Source of the DNA: Dysgonamonadaceae bacterium
Lineage (GTDB): Bacteria; Bacteroidota; Bacteroidia; Bacteroidales; Azobacteroidaceae
Direction of reading: 5' to 3'
DNA length: 42,701 nt
Assembly (NCBI GenBank): GCA_031260045.1
Contig: JAIRKO010000008.1
Coordinates: 1 to 42,701, forward strand
Shown here: positions 9,544 through 18,761 of the stretch, piece by piece
How the letters are laid out: each line of letters starts with the position of its first letter
Numbering within the stretch: position 1 is the first letter of the stretch
The notes under the pieces: generated by a model
What the model was told of the DNA's origin: nothing
Database searches by the model: none
The model's input: the letters and a program-made list of their open reading frames with translations, nothing else
Made by a program: the position numbers and the translations under genes

Positions 9544-11070
9544 ATGGCATTACAGGAAAAAAGTAAAACTCGAACAAAGAAAACGCCGGTAAACACAGAA
9601 GAAACCGGACGACTGCAACCGCAAGCCCGGGAACTGGAAGAAGCGATTTTGGGCGCACTGATGCTCGAAAAAGACGCTTACTCAATTGTCAGCGAAATAC
9701 TTAAGCCGGAAAGCTTTTACGATAAATCCCACGAACTGATTTTTACGGCTATTCAAAATTTGGCTATCCAAGAAAAACCGGTCGATATCCTGACGGTGGT
9801 TGACCAGTTGCGGAAAGAAGGCACCCTCGAAGAAGTCGGCGGCGCATCCTATATTGCGCAACTTTCGCAAAAAGTCGTTTCGAGCGCGCATTTGGACTAT
9901 CACGCCCGCATTGTGGCGCAAAAATACATCGCCCGCGAACTGATTTCTTTCTCTTCGCTGGTGGCGGGCAAAGCTTTCGACGAAACCAACGACGTGGACG
10001 ACCTGATGCAGGAAGCCGAAGGCGAACTGTTTAAAATATCCCAACAGAATGTTAAAAAAGACGTTACCCACATCAATCCGCTACTCAAAGAAGCTTTCGA
10101 TTTGATACGCGAAGCGGCGGAACGACCCGGCGGTTTGAGCGGTCTCCCAAGCGGGTTTAACGAGTTGGATAAAATCACCGCCGGATGGCAAAATTCCGAT
10201 TTGATTATTATTGCTGCCCGTCCCGCCATGGGTAAAACGGCGCTCATCCTGTCGATGACTAAAAATATGGCTGTCAATTTCAATATTCCGGTCGGCGTTT
10301 TTTCTTTGGAAATGTCCAATGTGCAGTTGGTCAACCGTTTGATTGTGAACGTTACGGAACTGACCGGCGAGAAAATCAAAACCGGGCAGTTGGCGCCCTA
10401 CGAATGGCATCAACTGGACAGCAAAGTGCGCGTATTGTACGACGCTCCGATTTACATTGACGATACGCCCAGCCTGTCGGTATTTGAACTGCGCACCAAA
10501 GCCCGCCGTTTGGTCAAGGAACACAAGGTTAAATGTATCATTATCGACTATTTGCAACTGATGAATGCCAGCGGGATGGCGTTCGGAAGTCGCGAACAGG
10601 AGGTAAGTATGATTTCCCGTTCGTTGAAAGGTTTAGCTAAGGAATTGAATATCCCGATTATAGCCCTGTCGCAGTTGAACCGAAGCGTGGAAACCCGCAC
10701 GGGCAGGGATGGTTTCGATGCAAAACGTCCGCAACTGTCCGATTTGCGCGAATCGGGCGCAATCGAACAGGACGCCGACATCGTTTGTTTTATCCACCGC
10801 CCGGAATACTATAAAATCTATGCCGACGAGCAGGGAAACGACCTCACCGGCAAGGCTGAAATTATTGTTGCCAAGCACCGGAACGGTTCTACCGGCGATG
10901 TTTTGCTTGATTTTATAAAAGAATACGCCCGCTTCCAAAACTTGGGTGAAAATCAGTTGATTATGGAATATTCGTCGCGGGTGAACAGTCAGGAAAAGTT
11001 GATTCCTCCCGAAAAGGGCGGTGCGAAGAAGGTGTTGCCGCAAAGTGAAGGTGATGCTCCGCCGTTTTAG
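9544..11070 (+). CDS. dnaB: Replicative DNA helicase
   Basis: The protein has 508 residues. The N-terminal DnaB domain (QARELEEAILGALMLEKDAY) is followed by the RecA-like helicase core with Walker A ARPAMGKT near residue 227, and the later IIDYLQLM and LSQLNRSVETR segments. The hexameric enzyme unwinds the replication fork. The extension before the first domain (about 25 residues) and the glycine- and lysine-containing tail are normal for Bacteroidota. No intein is present. The phase-variable acyltransferase starts 36 bp after its stop on the same strand. Confidence 0.97.
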   Translation: MALQEKSKTRTKKTPVNTEETGRLQPQARELEEAILGALMLEKDAYSIVSEILKPESFYDKSHELIFTAIQNLAIQEKPVDILTVVDQLRKEGTLEEVGGASYIAQLSQKVVSSAHLDYHARIVAQKYIARELISFSSLVAGKAFDETNDVDDLMQEAEGELFKISQQNVKKDVTHINPLLKEAFDLIREAAERPGGLSGLPSGFNELDKITAGWQNSDLIIIAARPAMGKTALILSMTKNMAVNFNIPVGVFSLEMSNVQLVNRLIVNVTELTGEKIKTGQLAPYEWHQLDSKVRVLYDAPIYIDDTPSLSVFELRTKARRLVKEHKVKCIIIDYLQLMNASGMAFGSREQEVSMISRSLKGLAKELNIPIIALSQLNRSVETRTGRDGFDAKRPQLSDLRESGAIEQDADIVCFIHRPEYYKIYADEQGNDLTGKAEIIVAKHRNGSTGDVLLDFIKEYARFQNLGENQLIMEYSSRVNSQEKLIPPEKGGAKKVLPQSEGDAPPF

Positions 11071-11106
11071 TATTTGAAACAACCTTTTTATTATAAATAA
11101 ATACAA

Positions 11107-11830
11107 ATGATAAATTTACATCTCAAACACCGGACGTGTGCGTCGAAACCGTTCCTTAAATTATTCCGGAAAATACCGGCGCTCCGTTCTATAATTAGAT
11201 TATGTGAAAAAGAACTGTTCCGGAGAAAATGGCGAAAACAAAACGCCCACAACAATACCGTTGCGGGAAACATATTCCCGATTGATATTGTGAGTGTCGG
11301 GAAAATGAGCTATGGAATGTTGAATGTATTAAGCCACCGCCCGTCAATTGAAAGGCTTCAAATCGGAAATTATGTGTCGATTGCAGGCAACGTATTGTTT
11401 ATTCTCAGCGGGAATCACCGGATGGATATGATTACTAACTTTCCGGTAGTCAGCCTCTTACCCCCCCCCCCACTTATGCTCGCAGCTTGTAAACGTAGAG
11501 GGGAAAGGTCCTATTATCATTGACGACGAGGTGTGGATTGGGACAAATGCCGTGATCATGTCGGGGGTAAAAATCGCTAAAGGCGCTGTTATTGCAGCCG
11601 GTTCTGTGGTAACGAAAGATGTTCCCCCGTATGCCGTATGCGGAGGAAATCCCGCTCGCATTGTCAAATACCTGTTTTCCGCAGAAATAATTGACAAACT
11701 GACGTCGTTTCGTTTATCGGATGTGCCTTGCGAGCGGCTTCGCAATCGGATAGACGTCGTATATAAAAAGATTGAATCTGTGGACGATGCCGCGTTTGTT
11801 TTGCACAAATTAATGTCTGAAGAAGAATAG
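11107..11830 (+). CDS. CatB-type left-handed beta-helix O-acyltransferase, phase-OFF (frameshifted at poly-C)
   Basis: Reading from the ATG at 11107 gives a frame that ends at 11523, just after an 11-C tract (11461-11471). The next frame, open from the tract, encodes the rest: [20 protein letters not shown], then the hexapeptide-repeat segment [20 protein letters not shown] and [12 protein letters not shown]. Deleting one C (10 C) or adding two joins the halves into a 240-residue enzyme of normal size. Upstream residues include [17 protein letters not shown]-like text (as read: [20 protein letters not shown]), typical of the family's catalytic-histidine loop. Such enzymes acetylate sugars of surface glycans. 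The present consensus is OFF. It converges on the fucosyltransferase gene. Confidence 0.85.
11461..11471. repeat. Poly-C tract (11 C) inside the acyltransferase gene
   Basis: Eleven consecutive C on the plus strand. The upstream half of the gene is in frame 11107 and the downstream half is in the next frame, so 10 or 13 C restores the protein. Position and effect fit a slipped-strand phase switch. Confidence 0.95.
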
Positions 11831-11846
11831 AAAACTAAGTGAAAAG

Positions 11847-11881
11847 CCCGTCATTGCGGGCAGAGCGGTGAAGCAATCCAG
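11847..11881. repeat. REP-like repeat (GTCATTGCGGG...GAAGCAATCC)
   Basis: It lies in the convergent gap between the acyltransferase and fucosyltransferase ends. It shares the GTCATTGCGGG start with 7586 and the GAAGCAATCC end with 7708-7773. Confidence 0.65.
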
Positions 11882-11909
11882 AAAGAACATACCGTTTATT
11901 AAGTTCCGG

Positions 11910-12848
11910 CTATACCGTAATTTTAATCCACGTGTCCGGTATCAAATCCGGTGTTTCAGCGTCATTAAGAAACCGGCTGGGAGCGATTACCGTTTTTTCG
12001 GGAAATTGATTTAACCAAGCCGCCCACCAACTGAACGTACTGTTTGCAATGATATTATGTTTACATTTTGACATGAGGAACATATCCTGCCAAGAGTTTT
12101 TTCCCTGATTCCAATCTATGTAGTGTGAGTTCGGGATGTGCATATTTTCTCTAACCCATTGCATATCATTGGAAAAAACAAAAAACACAGGCGAGCCAAT
12201 CCGTTTTTGCATTTCCGCAATCGCTTTTTCATAGAAGAGCGGGGTGGATATATTCCCAAACCTTTCATGCAATAAATAATCTCCTCTTCTGATGTGTATT
12301 GAAATGCTGTTTGTTTGCTCTATCAAATGCAGTATTTCCAACGTTTGGCGTGATTTTTCCAAATGTTCAAAGGAGAAAGCGTTCAAAATTTCTTTTCGGT
12401 TTGAACAAAAATACTTTTCAGTTGCCCAACACCCTATATATACACTAAAACCGGAATGTTTGGGTATGACGTCATAATCTACGGTTCCGGTTTTTGTTTC
12501 ACCTATGGTATTAATATTCAATTTCTTTAATGCGAATATCGCAAAAGATGATATTTTACGGAAACCTTTTTTATGCTTGAATATCCATAGTTTACGGATT
12601 AGCCAAATAATATTTTTGAGCAACCTGTTTTTACAAATAACCGTATTGAATAAATTATTTAATTCACATCCGTTGTGTTGAATAATAGGTTCAAAATGAA
12701 TGAAATAATCACTCAGGGCGATATTGTTATTGTATTGTTTTTTTGCAAGAAAAAAGGCATATTGAAACATTTGATTGCCAAGCCCTCCCGATAAAGTAAT
12801 AATTTCTGTTGGTATTTTCGACATGGAATTATTTTTTTGTGAGTTCAA
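11910..12848 (-). CDS. GT11 alpha-1,2-fucosyltransferase
   Basis: The protein has 312 residues from the ATG at 12848. An ATG at 12824, giving 304 residues and starting 4 bp after the upstream stop, is an equally good start. GT11 motifs are clear: GGLGNQMFQYAFFLA near residue 21, HIRRGDYL near residue 186, and NSTFSWWAAWLNQFP near residue 265. The family transfers L-fucose from GDP-fucose to galactose at O-2, here probably on an envelope or capsular glycan. The start overlaps the end of the DUF268 gene by 20 bp, so translation is likely coupled to that phase-variable gene. AT-rich codon use suggests lateral origin. Confidence 0.9.
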   Translation of the reverse strand: MNSQKNNSMSKIPTEIITLSGGLGNQMFQYAFFLAKKQYNNNIALSDYFIHFEPIIQHNGCELNNLFNTVICKNRLLKNIIWLIRKLWIFKHKKGFRKISSFAIFALKKLNINTIGETKTGTVDYDVIPKHSGFSVYIGCWATEKYFCSNRKEILNAFSFEHLEKSRQTLEILHLIEQTNSISIHIRRGDYLLHERFGNISTPLFYEKAIAEMQKRIGSPVFFVFSNDMQWVRENMHIPNSHYIDWNQGKNSWQDMFLMSKCKHNIIANSTFSWWAAWLNQFPEKTVIAPSRFLNDAETPDLIPDTWIKITV

Positions 12849-13695
12849 AGATTCCGCAATTCTGCTTACAGTTTAAGGTTTTAATCAGGTCTTCGAGCGG
12901 CAGCCGAATATTCGGATGAAAATCACCAAAATCGTCCACATAGGAAAAAGAGTCAATCTCGTAATGCGGAGATATAATATTCAGCAAATATTGCAGTGAA
13001 AATACTCGGTGTGCATGAAATTCTATTCTTTGTTGTTTTCCAAAAGGAACGGAAAAGTAAAATTTTCCGCCCTGTTGCAACATTTTTGTAATATTCTCAA
13101 AACCAAGTAAATACCCATCAAAGCGAATGGGGTCTCCATAACGCCCTAATCCGAAATGCTCCAACGCATTGAGACAAGAGATAGAGTTCGTATAATTGGT
13201 TAATTCGGGATTATCATTCATTAAATCCATTTGTTTAAAAGTAATATTTTGTACTTGGGCATGAATCGGACGAATGTCAAAAATTTCTATTGCCCTGAAA
13301 GATGCAACATGAGTAACAAAGCCGTCTATCCTGCTGCCGATGTCTACATGCTTGATAGGATTGTTAATATAAATGCGCTGTGCCACAAATAAATCCTGAT
13401 GGAAATAATCGCCCCTGATTACTCCTGCCTCATCATCGCTATCCGCATAACACGGATACAATTTTGTGATGGGAAATTGAATATCGGATAAAGCAGCCTG
13501 TTTTTTTATTTGTGCTAAATCGGATTTTAATTTTCTATACTTTTTGAAAGAAATTTGTCCGTAAAATAGAATTATGCCGAAGTAAAGCGAGGTGCATTGA
13601 TCTATTTTCCTTTTAATTTTCTTTCTTAAATCTCTAATTTTTAATGAGATACCCCCCCCCCTCAATGGGTCTATTTTTCTTGTTAAATAGTTCAT
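12829..13695 (-). CDS. DUF268-like protein (SAM-methyltransferase fold), phase-variable, currently ON
   Basis: The protein has 288 residues. A 10-G tract lies within codons 12-16 (giving RGGGIS) directly after the start. Any length other than 10 plus or minus 3 would stop translation early, and there is no in-frame ATG soon after, so the tract controls the whole protein. The core HVDIGSRIDGFVTHVASF resembles a SAM-binding loop. The later LNALEHFGLGRYGDP and VPFGKQQRIEFHAHRVFS segments match the DUF268 family found in glycan clusters. The exact reaction is unknown. It is followed by the overlapping fucosyltransferase gene. A TAACTTTG -7 box lies upstream at 13827-13820. Confidence 0.75.
   Translation of the reverse strand: MNYLTRKIDPLRGGGISLKIRDLRKKIKRKIDQCTSLYFGIILFYGQISFKKYRKLKSDLAQIKKQAALSDIQFPITKLYPCYADSDDEAGVIRGDYFHQDLFVAQRIYINNPIKHVDIGSRIDGFVTHVASFRAIEIFDIRPIHAQVQNITFKQMDLMNDNPELTNYTNSISCLNALEHFGLGRYGDPIRFDGYLLGFENITKMLQQGGKFYFSVPFGKQQRIEFHAHRVFSLQYLLNIISPHYEIDSFSYVDDFGDFHPNIRLPLEDLIKTLNCKQNCGIFELTKK
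13652..13661. repeat. Poly-C tract (10 C; poly-G in the coding strand) at the 5' end of the DUF268 gene
   Basis: Ten consecutive C on the plus strand, 34-43 bases inside the minus-strand ATG at 13695. The present length keeps the gene in frame (ON). Confidence 0.95.
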
Positions 13696-13819
13696 ATCTT
13701 TAATAACTTTTAATATTTGTTTTTAACTCTAATAATTCTTTATATGTATAATAAATAATGTAATACTTAACCGCTTCGGTATCCTTTTGTAATTGGTTTG
13801 GAAGCGTTTTTTTGAACGG

Positions 13820-13827
13820 CAAAGTTA
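13820..13827 (-). promoter_or_regulatory. Possible promoter -7 box of the DUF268-fucosyltransferase operon
   Basis: TAACTTTG on the minus strand matches TAnnTTTG. It would give a leader of about 120 nt. The -33 position reads only TTTT. It lies back to back with the glyA promoter. Confidence 0.4.
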
Positions 13828-13835
13828 GAAAGAAA

Positions 13836-13866
13836 TTTGTTACTGAAAAAATTTCACGTAAATTTG
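13836..13866 (+). promoter_or_regulatory. glyA promoter
   Basis: TTTG at 13836-13839, exactly 19 bp, then TAAATTTG at 13859-13866. This is a full match to the Bacteroidota consensus. It lies 29 bp before the glyA ATG. Confidence 0.8.
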
Positions 13867-13895
13867 TACGCCAAATTTTAAAATACAATTAAATA

Positions 13896-15176
<1,281 letters not shown>

Positions 15177-15188
15177 TTTCCCCTGCTC

Positions 15189-15977
15189 ATGTCCAACATA
15201 TTATTCGCTTTCCTGCTGACCGCTATTGCCGGTTTATCCACCGGAATCGGCAGCGGGATTGCTTTGTTGGCTAAAAAAACCAACAGAAACTTCCTCAGTC
15301 TGTCGTTGGGATTTTCCGCAGGCATCATGATTTACGTATCTTTTATGGAAATGATGCCTGCGGCTTTGTCGGGATTGTCGGAAAGTTTCGGGGAAAAATG
15401 GGGAACTTTGTACTTGATTTCAGCCTTTTTCGGGGGTATTCTGCTGATTAACGTCATCGACTTTGCCGTTCCGGAACAGGTGAACCCGCACGCAGTCCAC
15501 GGCGTAGAGGAAATGCAGAACAAAGCAAGCCTGAAACGAACCGGAATGATGGTCGCCCTTTCCATCGGTATCCACAACTTTCCGGAGGGCGTTGCGACTT
15601 TTACTTCGGCGCTGACGTCTCCGGATATTGCGATTCCGATAACGGTGGCGATTGCGATACACAACATTCCCGAAGGGATTGCGGTTGCCGTGCCGGTTTA
15701 CCACGCTTCGGGCAGCCGTAAAAAGGCTTTCTGGTATTCCTTTTTATCGGGGGCGTCCGAACCGCTCGGCGCACTTTTGGCTTTCATCTTTCTTTTCCGG
15801 TTTTGGACGCCTGCGCTCAATGGAATCGTTTTGGCGATTGTTTCGGGTATCATGGTTTTCATTTCTTTGGACGAATTATTGCCGGCTGCCGGAAAATACG
15901 GGAAACATCATCTTTCCATTGCAGGGGTTGTTGCCGGAATGTTGGTGATGGCGGTTAGTTTGTTTTTGTTTATTTAA
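15189..15977 (+). CDS. zupT: ZIP family metal transporter, ZupT-like
   Basis: The protein has 262 residues with about eight hydrophobic segments. The two metal-site motifs of ZIP transporters are present: IGIHNFPEGVATF (TM4) and IAIHNIPEGIAVAVP (TM5). In the family they form the binuclear metal site that imports zinc and other divalent ions across the inner membrane. The gene starts 12 bp after glyA, and its stop overlaps the convergent dusB stop by 4 bp. The ZupT name rests on overall similarity; metal specificity is not readable. Confidence 0.9.
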   Translation: MSNILFAFLLTAIAGLSTGIGSGIALLAKKTNRNFLSLSLGFSAGIMIYVSFMEMMPAALSGLSESFGEKWGTLYLISAFFGGILLINVIDFAVPEQVNPHAVHGVEEMQNKASLKRTGMMVALSIGIHNFPEGVATFTSALTSPDIAIPITVAIAIHNIPEGIAVAVPVYHASGSRKKAFWYSFLSGASEPLGALLAFIFLFRFWTPALNGIVLAIVSGIMVFISLDELLPAAGKYGKHHLSIAGVVAGMLVMAVSLFLFI

Positions 15978-16954
15978 AAAGTAGGCATTTTTATACCGTC
16001 CATTATCCGAAACAATTCCTCAACCGTATCGGCACGCAACATCGCCACCTTAACCGGCTTGAAATCGGGAATGCCCTTAAATAGCGGACTTGCAGCGATA
16101 TGGCGGCGGCTGTGCAAAATACCTCGACGTTCGTCGAGCCGTTCAACACTCTGCAATACCTGTTGTTTCAGAATATTCAAGCAGATTTCAAAAGGCTTTT
16201 TTTCGGGCGGCAGTCCCGTTTTCAAATAATCCTTGATTTCCTTGAAAATCCAAGGGCAACCGATGCTTGCACGCCCAATCATCACCGCGTCAACTCCGTA
16301 TTTGTCAAAGGCTTCCTTGCATTGCAGGGGCGAAGCAATATCGCCGTTGCCGATAATGGGAATGTACATTCGCGGATTGTTTTTCACTGCGCCGATGAGC
16401 GTCCAATCAGCCTCGCCGGTGTACATTTGCGCACGGGTGCGACCGTGAATGGTAAGGGCGGCAATCCCGCAGTCCTGTAGTTTTTCCGCTAAATCGACAA
16501 TGATTTTCGAGTCGTTGTCCCATCCGAGGCGGGTTTTCACCGTAACGGGGATGCGGACGACTTTCACCACTTCGCGAGTGATTGCCAGCATTTGTTCGGG
16601 ATTGCGCAACATACCGGCGCCGGCGCCTTTTCCCGCGACTTTTTTTACCGGACAGCCGAAATTCAAATCCAGCATATCCGGTTCCGCCGCTTCGCAAATC
16701 CGGGCGGCTTCAACCATCGGCGCGATTTCCCGTCCGTAAATCTGCATCGCCACCGGACGTTCTTCCGCCGACACTTCCAGTTTGGACATCGTTTTATTCA
16801 CGCGGCGAATTAAGGCGTCGCTCGAAATAAATTCCGTATAAACCATATCCGCCCCGAAATTTTTACACAAAAGCCGGAAAGAAATGTCGGTAACTTCTTC
16901 CATCGGCGCTAAAAATACCGGATATTTATCGAATTGTATGTTGCCTATTTGCAC
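15974..16954 (-). CDS. dusB: tRNA-dihydrouridine synthase (DusB type)
   Basis: The protein has 326 residues from a GTG start at 16954. The FMN-barrel begins at once (VFLAPMEEVTDISFRLLC). The catalytic cysteine lies in DLNFGCPVKKV at about residue 101, and the FMN-phosphate segment IGRASIGCPW is present. The family reduces uridine to dihydrouridine in the tRNA D-loop. The reading frame stays open upstream to an ATG at 17101, but those 49 residues resemble no Dus protein and a strong promoter lies inside that stretch (16979-17009). Transcripts from it could not include the upstream ATG, so the GTG is preferred. Confidence 0.9.
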   Translation of the reverse strand: MQIGNIQFDKYPVFLAPMEEVTDISFRLLCKNFGADMVYTEFISSDALIRRVNKTMSKLEVSAEERPVAMQIYGREIAPMVEAARICEAAEPDMLDLNFGCPVKKVAGKGAGAGMLRNPEQMLAITREVVKVVRIPVTVKTRLGWDNDSKIIVDLAEKLQDCGIAALTIHGRTRAQMYTGEADWTLIGAVKNNPRMYIPIIGNGDIASPLQCKEAFDKYGVDAVMIGRASIGCPWIFKEIKDYLKTGLPPEKKPFEICLNILKQQVLQSVERLDERRGILHSRRHIAASPLFKGIPDFKPVKVAMLRADTVEELFRIMDGIKMPTF

Positions 16955-16978
16955 GTTTATTTTAAAGTAATTTACGGG

Positions 16979-17009
16979 CAAATGTATGCATTTTATTGAT
17001 AAAGACAAA
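16979..17009 (-). promoter_or_regulatory. dusB promoter (decides the start codon)
   Basis: On the minus strand, TTTG at 17009-17006, 19 bp, then TACATTTG at 16986-16979. It is a full consensus match, 25 bp upstream of the proposed GTG at 16954. Confidence 0.75.
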
Positions 17010-17175
17010 ATTATAATGCTTTGTCCCGACAACTTGTGCGAACATTTTTTCTCTATCCGAAAATCTTTTACTTCAGATAGGTATCCATGTAGCGTTTTCA
17101 TCCTGAAATATTATTAATTTCTTGCGTTTACCCTGTCGAAATGCTGCTTACTGATTCTATTTCACAAAAAACAAC

Positions 17176-17183
17176 TATTTTTG
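17176..17183 (+). promoter_or_regulatory. Possible promoter -7 box of the methyltransferase gene
   Basis: TATTTTTG matches TAnnTTTG and ends 18 bp before the ATG at 17202. No clear -33 box is seen. Confidence 0.45.
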
Positions 17184-17201
17184 TCATGGCTTAAATATTA
17201 A

Positions 17202-17996
17202 ATGAAATTTACCTCATCCATCAAATTGTACAGGAAACTTCGATACAGAAAAGGCTTCGGAGTTCATTCCCCTTTCACTTACAATCTGATTACCAAAGTG
17301 ATAGAGGAAAAAACGCCTTCTTATGTTTTCGATGAAATCGAGCAATTCAGGAAAGGACTTTCATTCTGGAAAGAAACCCAGCACAAAAATTACGGTGCGT
17401 TGCTGTTTCGCCTCATTCACTTTTTCAAATGTCGTAATATTCTGCAAATCAGGGCTTATACCGGCGTTTTCAGTTTATATTTGTCGTTGGCTTCGCGGAA
17501 AAATTCCGCCTGTTACGCTTTGGAAGAAAATCCCGAATGGTTAAATGCGGCGAAAACTTTTGCCCGACAACGCCGGTTGGAGAATTTGCACTGGATGGAA
17601 GGAGATTATGCCGAAAATTTACGGAAATTGAAATCTTTTATCCCGACATTCGATTTGATTTTCATCAATCAACAGGGCAACGCAAAAGAAACGGCAAAAG
17701 CCGTCGAATTGTCCCGCCCGTTTACCGGCGAAAAATCCATCCTGATTATCGACGGAATTTATAAAAATAAAGCAATGAAAACCTTATGGGAAAAAATAAA
17801 AAACCTGCCCGAAACAAGCGTTACCATCGATTTGTTTGCGTTGGGCATTGTTTTCTTTGATAAAAAATTACACAAACAACATTATAAAAACTATTTCGAT
17901 TATGGCAAAAAGCAAAATCTATACGAGAAAAGGCGACAGCGGCTATACCTCTTTGGTTGGCGGGGAAAGGATACCCAAAACGAGTCCGCGACTTGA
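17202..17996 (+). CDS. Class I SAM-dependent methyltransferase-like protein
   Basis: The protein has 264 residues. It starts with the GFGVHSPFTYNLI signature of a Bacteroidota methyltransferase-like family. A Rossmann core follows: NILQIRAYTGVFSLYLS in place of the SAM loop, the acidic strand end CYALEENPEW, and DLIFINQQGN. The usual glycine-rich GxGxG loop is degenerate (QIRAYTG), so catalytic activity is uncertain. The last 31 codons overlap the next gene in another frame. Homologues would be expected to end near the KQHYKNYF segment, so the tail looks like a read-through extension. Substrate unknown. Confidence 0.75.
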   Translation: MKFTSSIKLYRKLRYRKGFGVHSPFTYNLITKVIEEKTPSYVFDEIEQFRKGLSFWKETQHKNYGALLFRLIHFFKCRNILQIRAYTGVFSLYLSLASRKNSACYALEENPEWLNAAKTFARQRRLENLHWMEGDYAENLRKLKSFIPTFDLIFINQQGNAKETAKAVELSRPFTGEKSILIIDGIYKNKAMKTLWEKIKNLPETSVTIDLFALGIVFFDKKLHKQHYKNYFDYGKKQNLYEKRRQRLYLFGWRGKDTQNESAT

Positions 17997-18453
17997 AGCC
18001 TACGGAACGGTTGACGAATTAAATGCGTTCATCGCCTGCCTGCTGGAAGAAATCGGCGATGCGCACGACCGGCAATTCCTGTTGCGGATTCAGCATAATT
18101 TGTTTACGTTGGGCGGTTATTTGGCGTCGGAAGCTGGTACGACGGACTGCCCCATTTCCGAAAAAAACGTACAGGAAATCGAATCGGAAATGGATGCGAT
18201 TGACGCCCTGTTGCCGCCGTTGAAATTTTTTATACTGCCGGGCGGCTGTAAGAGCAACGCTTTGGCGCACGTTTGCCGCACCGTTTGCCGTCGGGCAGAA
18301 AGAAACATCTTTAAAATTATGGAAATCGGCGAAATAGACACAAATGCCTTGCAATATGCCAATCGTTTGTCCGATTATTTCTTTTTGTTTTCCCGAAAAC
18401 AAAATTTTTATAATAAAAGTAAGGAAATTATTTGGGAAAACACTTGTAAGTAA
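17902..18453 (+). CDS. PduO-type ATP:cob(I)alamin adenosyltransferase
   Basis: The protein has 183 residues from the ATG at 17902 (MAKSKIYTRKGDSGYTSLVG). The ATP-binding TRKGDSGYTSLVGGERIPK loop and the EAYGTVDELNAF helix are typical, as is CRTVCRRAER near residue 130, which carries the family's catalytic arginine. In the family it transfers the adenosyl group of ATP to cob(I)alamin, giving coenzyme B12, the cofactor of the methylmalonyl-CoA mutase whose gene opens this window. An upstream in-frame ATG at 17836 lies within the methyltransferase gene and adds 22 unrelated residues, so it is rejected. Even so, it overlaps that gene by 95 bp. Confidence 0.92.
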   Translation: MAKSKIYTRKGDSGYTSLVGGERIPKTSPRLEAYGTVDELNAFIACLLEEIGDAHDRQFLLRIQHNLFTLGGYLASEAGTTDCPISEKNVQEIESEMDAIDALLPPLKFFILPGGCKSNALAHVCRTVCRRAERNIFKIMEIGEIDTNALQYANRLSDYFFLFSRKQNFYNKSKEIIWENTCK

Positions 18454-18473
18454 AAGAAATATTTCTACTTTTG
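18443..18473 (+). promoter_or_regulatory. Promoter of the DUF2795 gene
   Basis: CTTG at 18443-18446, 19 bp, then TACTTTTG at 18466-18473. The -7 box is perfect and the -33 has one mismatch. It overlaps the end of the adenosyltransferase gene. Confidence 0.65.
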
Positions 18474-18516
18474 CGAAAAAATTTGAAAATACCGTTTCAG
18501 TAGAATAGTTTTTAAT

Positions 18517-18738
18517 ATGTATTGGACTTTAGAATTAGCTTCAAAATTAGAAGACGCTCCGTGGCCTGCGAGCAAGGAAGAATTAATTGATTATGCGCTC
18601 CGTTCCGGCGCTCCTCAGGAAGTAATTGAAAATCTTCAGGATATGGAAGATGAGGGGGAAATTTACGAGTCTATCGAAGATATTTGGTCGGATTATCCTA
18701 CCAAAGAAGATTTTTTCTTCAACGAAGACGAGTACTAA
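18517..18738 (+). CDS. DUF2795 family small acidic protein
   Basis: The protein has 73 residues and is strongly acidic, with the core WPASKEELIDYALRSGAPQE followed by an EVIENLQDMEDEGEIY segment. This is the DUF2795 fold, a small helical domain conserved in Bacteroidota and Actinobacteria and often followed, as here, by an acidic tail. Function is unknown. It has its own promoter overlapping the adenosyltransferase end, and the lipoprotein gene starts 23 bp after its stop. Confidence 0.85.
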   Translation: MYWTLELASKLEDAPWPASKEELIDYALRSGAPQEVIENLQDMEDEGEIYESIEDIWSDYPTKEDFFFNEDEY

Positions 18739-18761
18739 ACTGTGAAAACCACAATATACAT

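Noticed and set aside
13700-13888. 62-codon minus-strand ORF upstream of the DUF268 gene
   Set aside because: AT-rich with no recognisable domain, and it covers the glyA promoter; more likely leader DNA.
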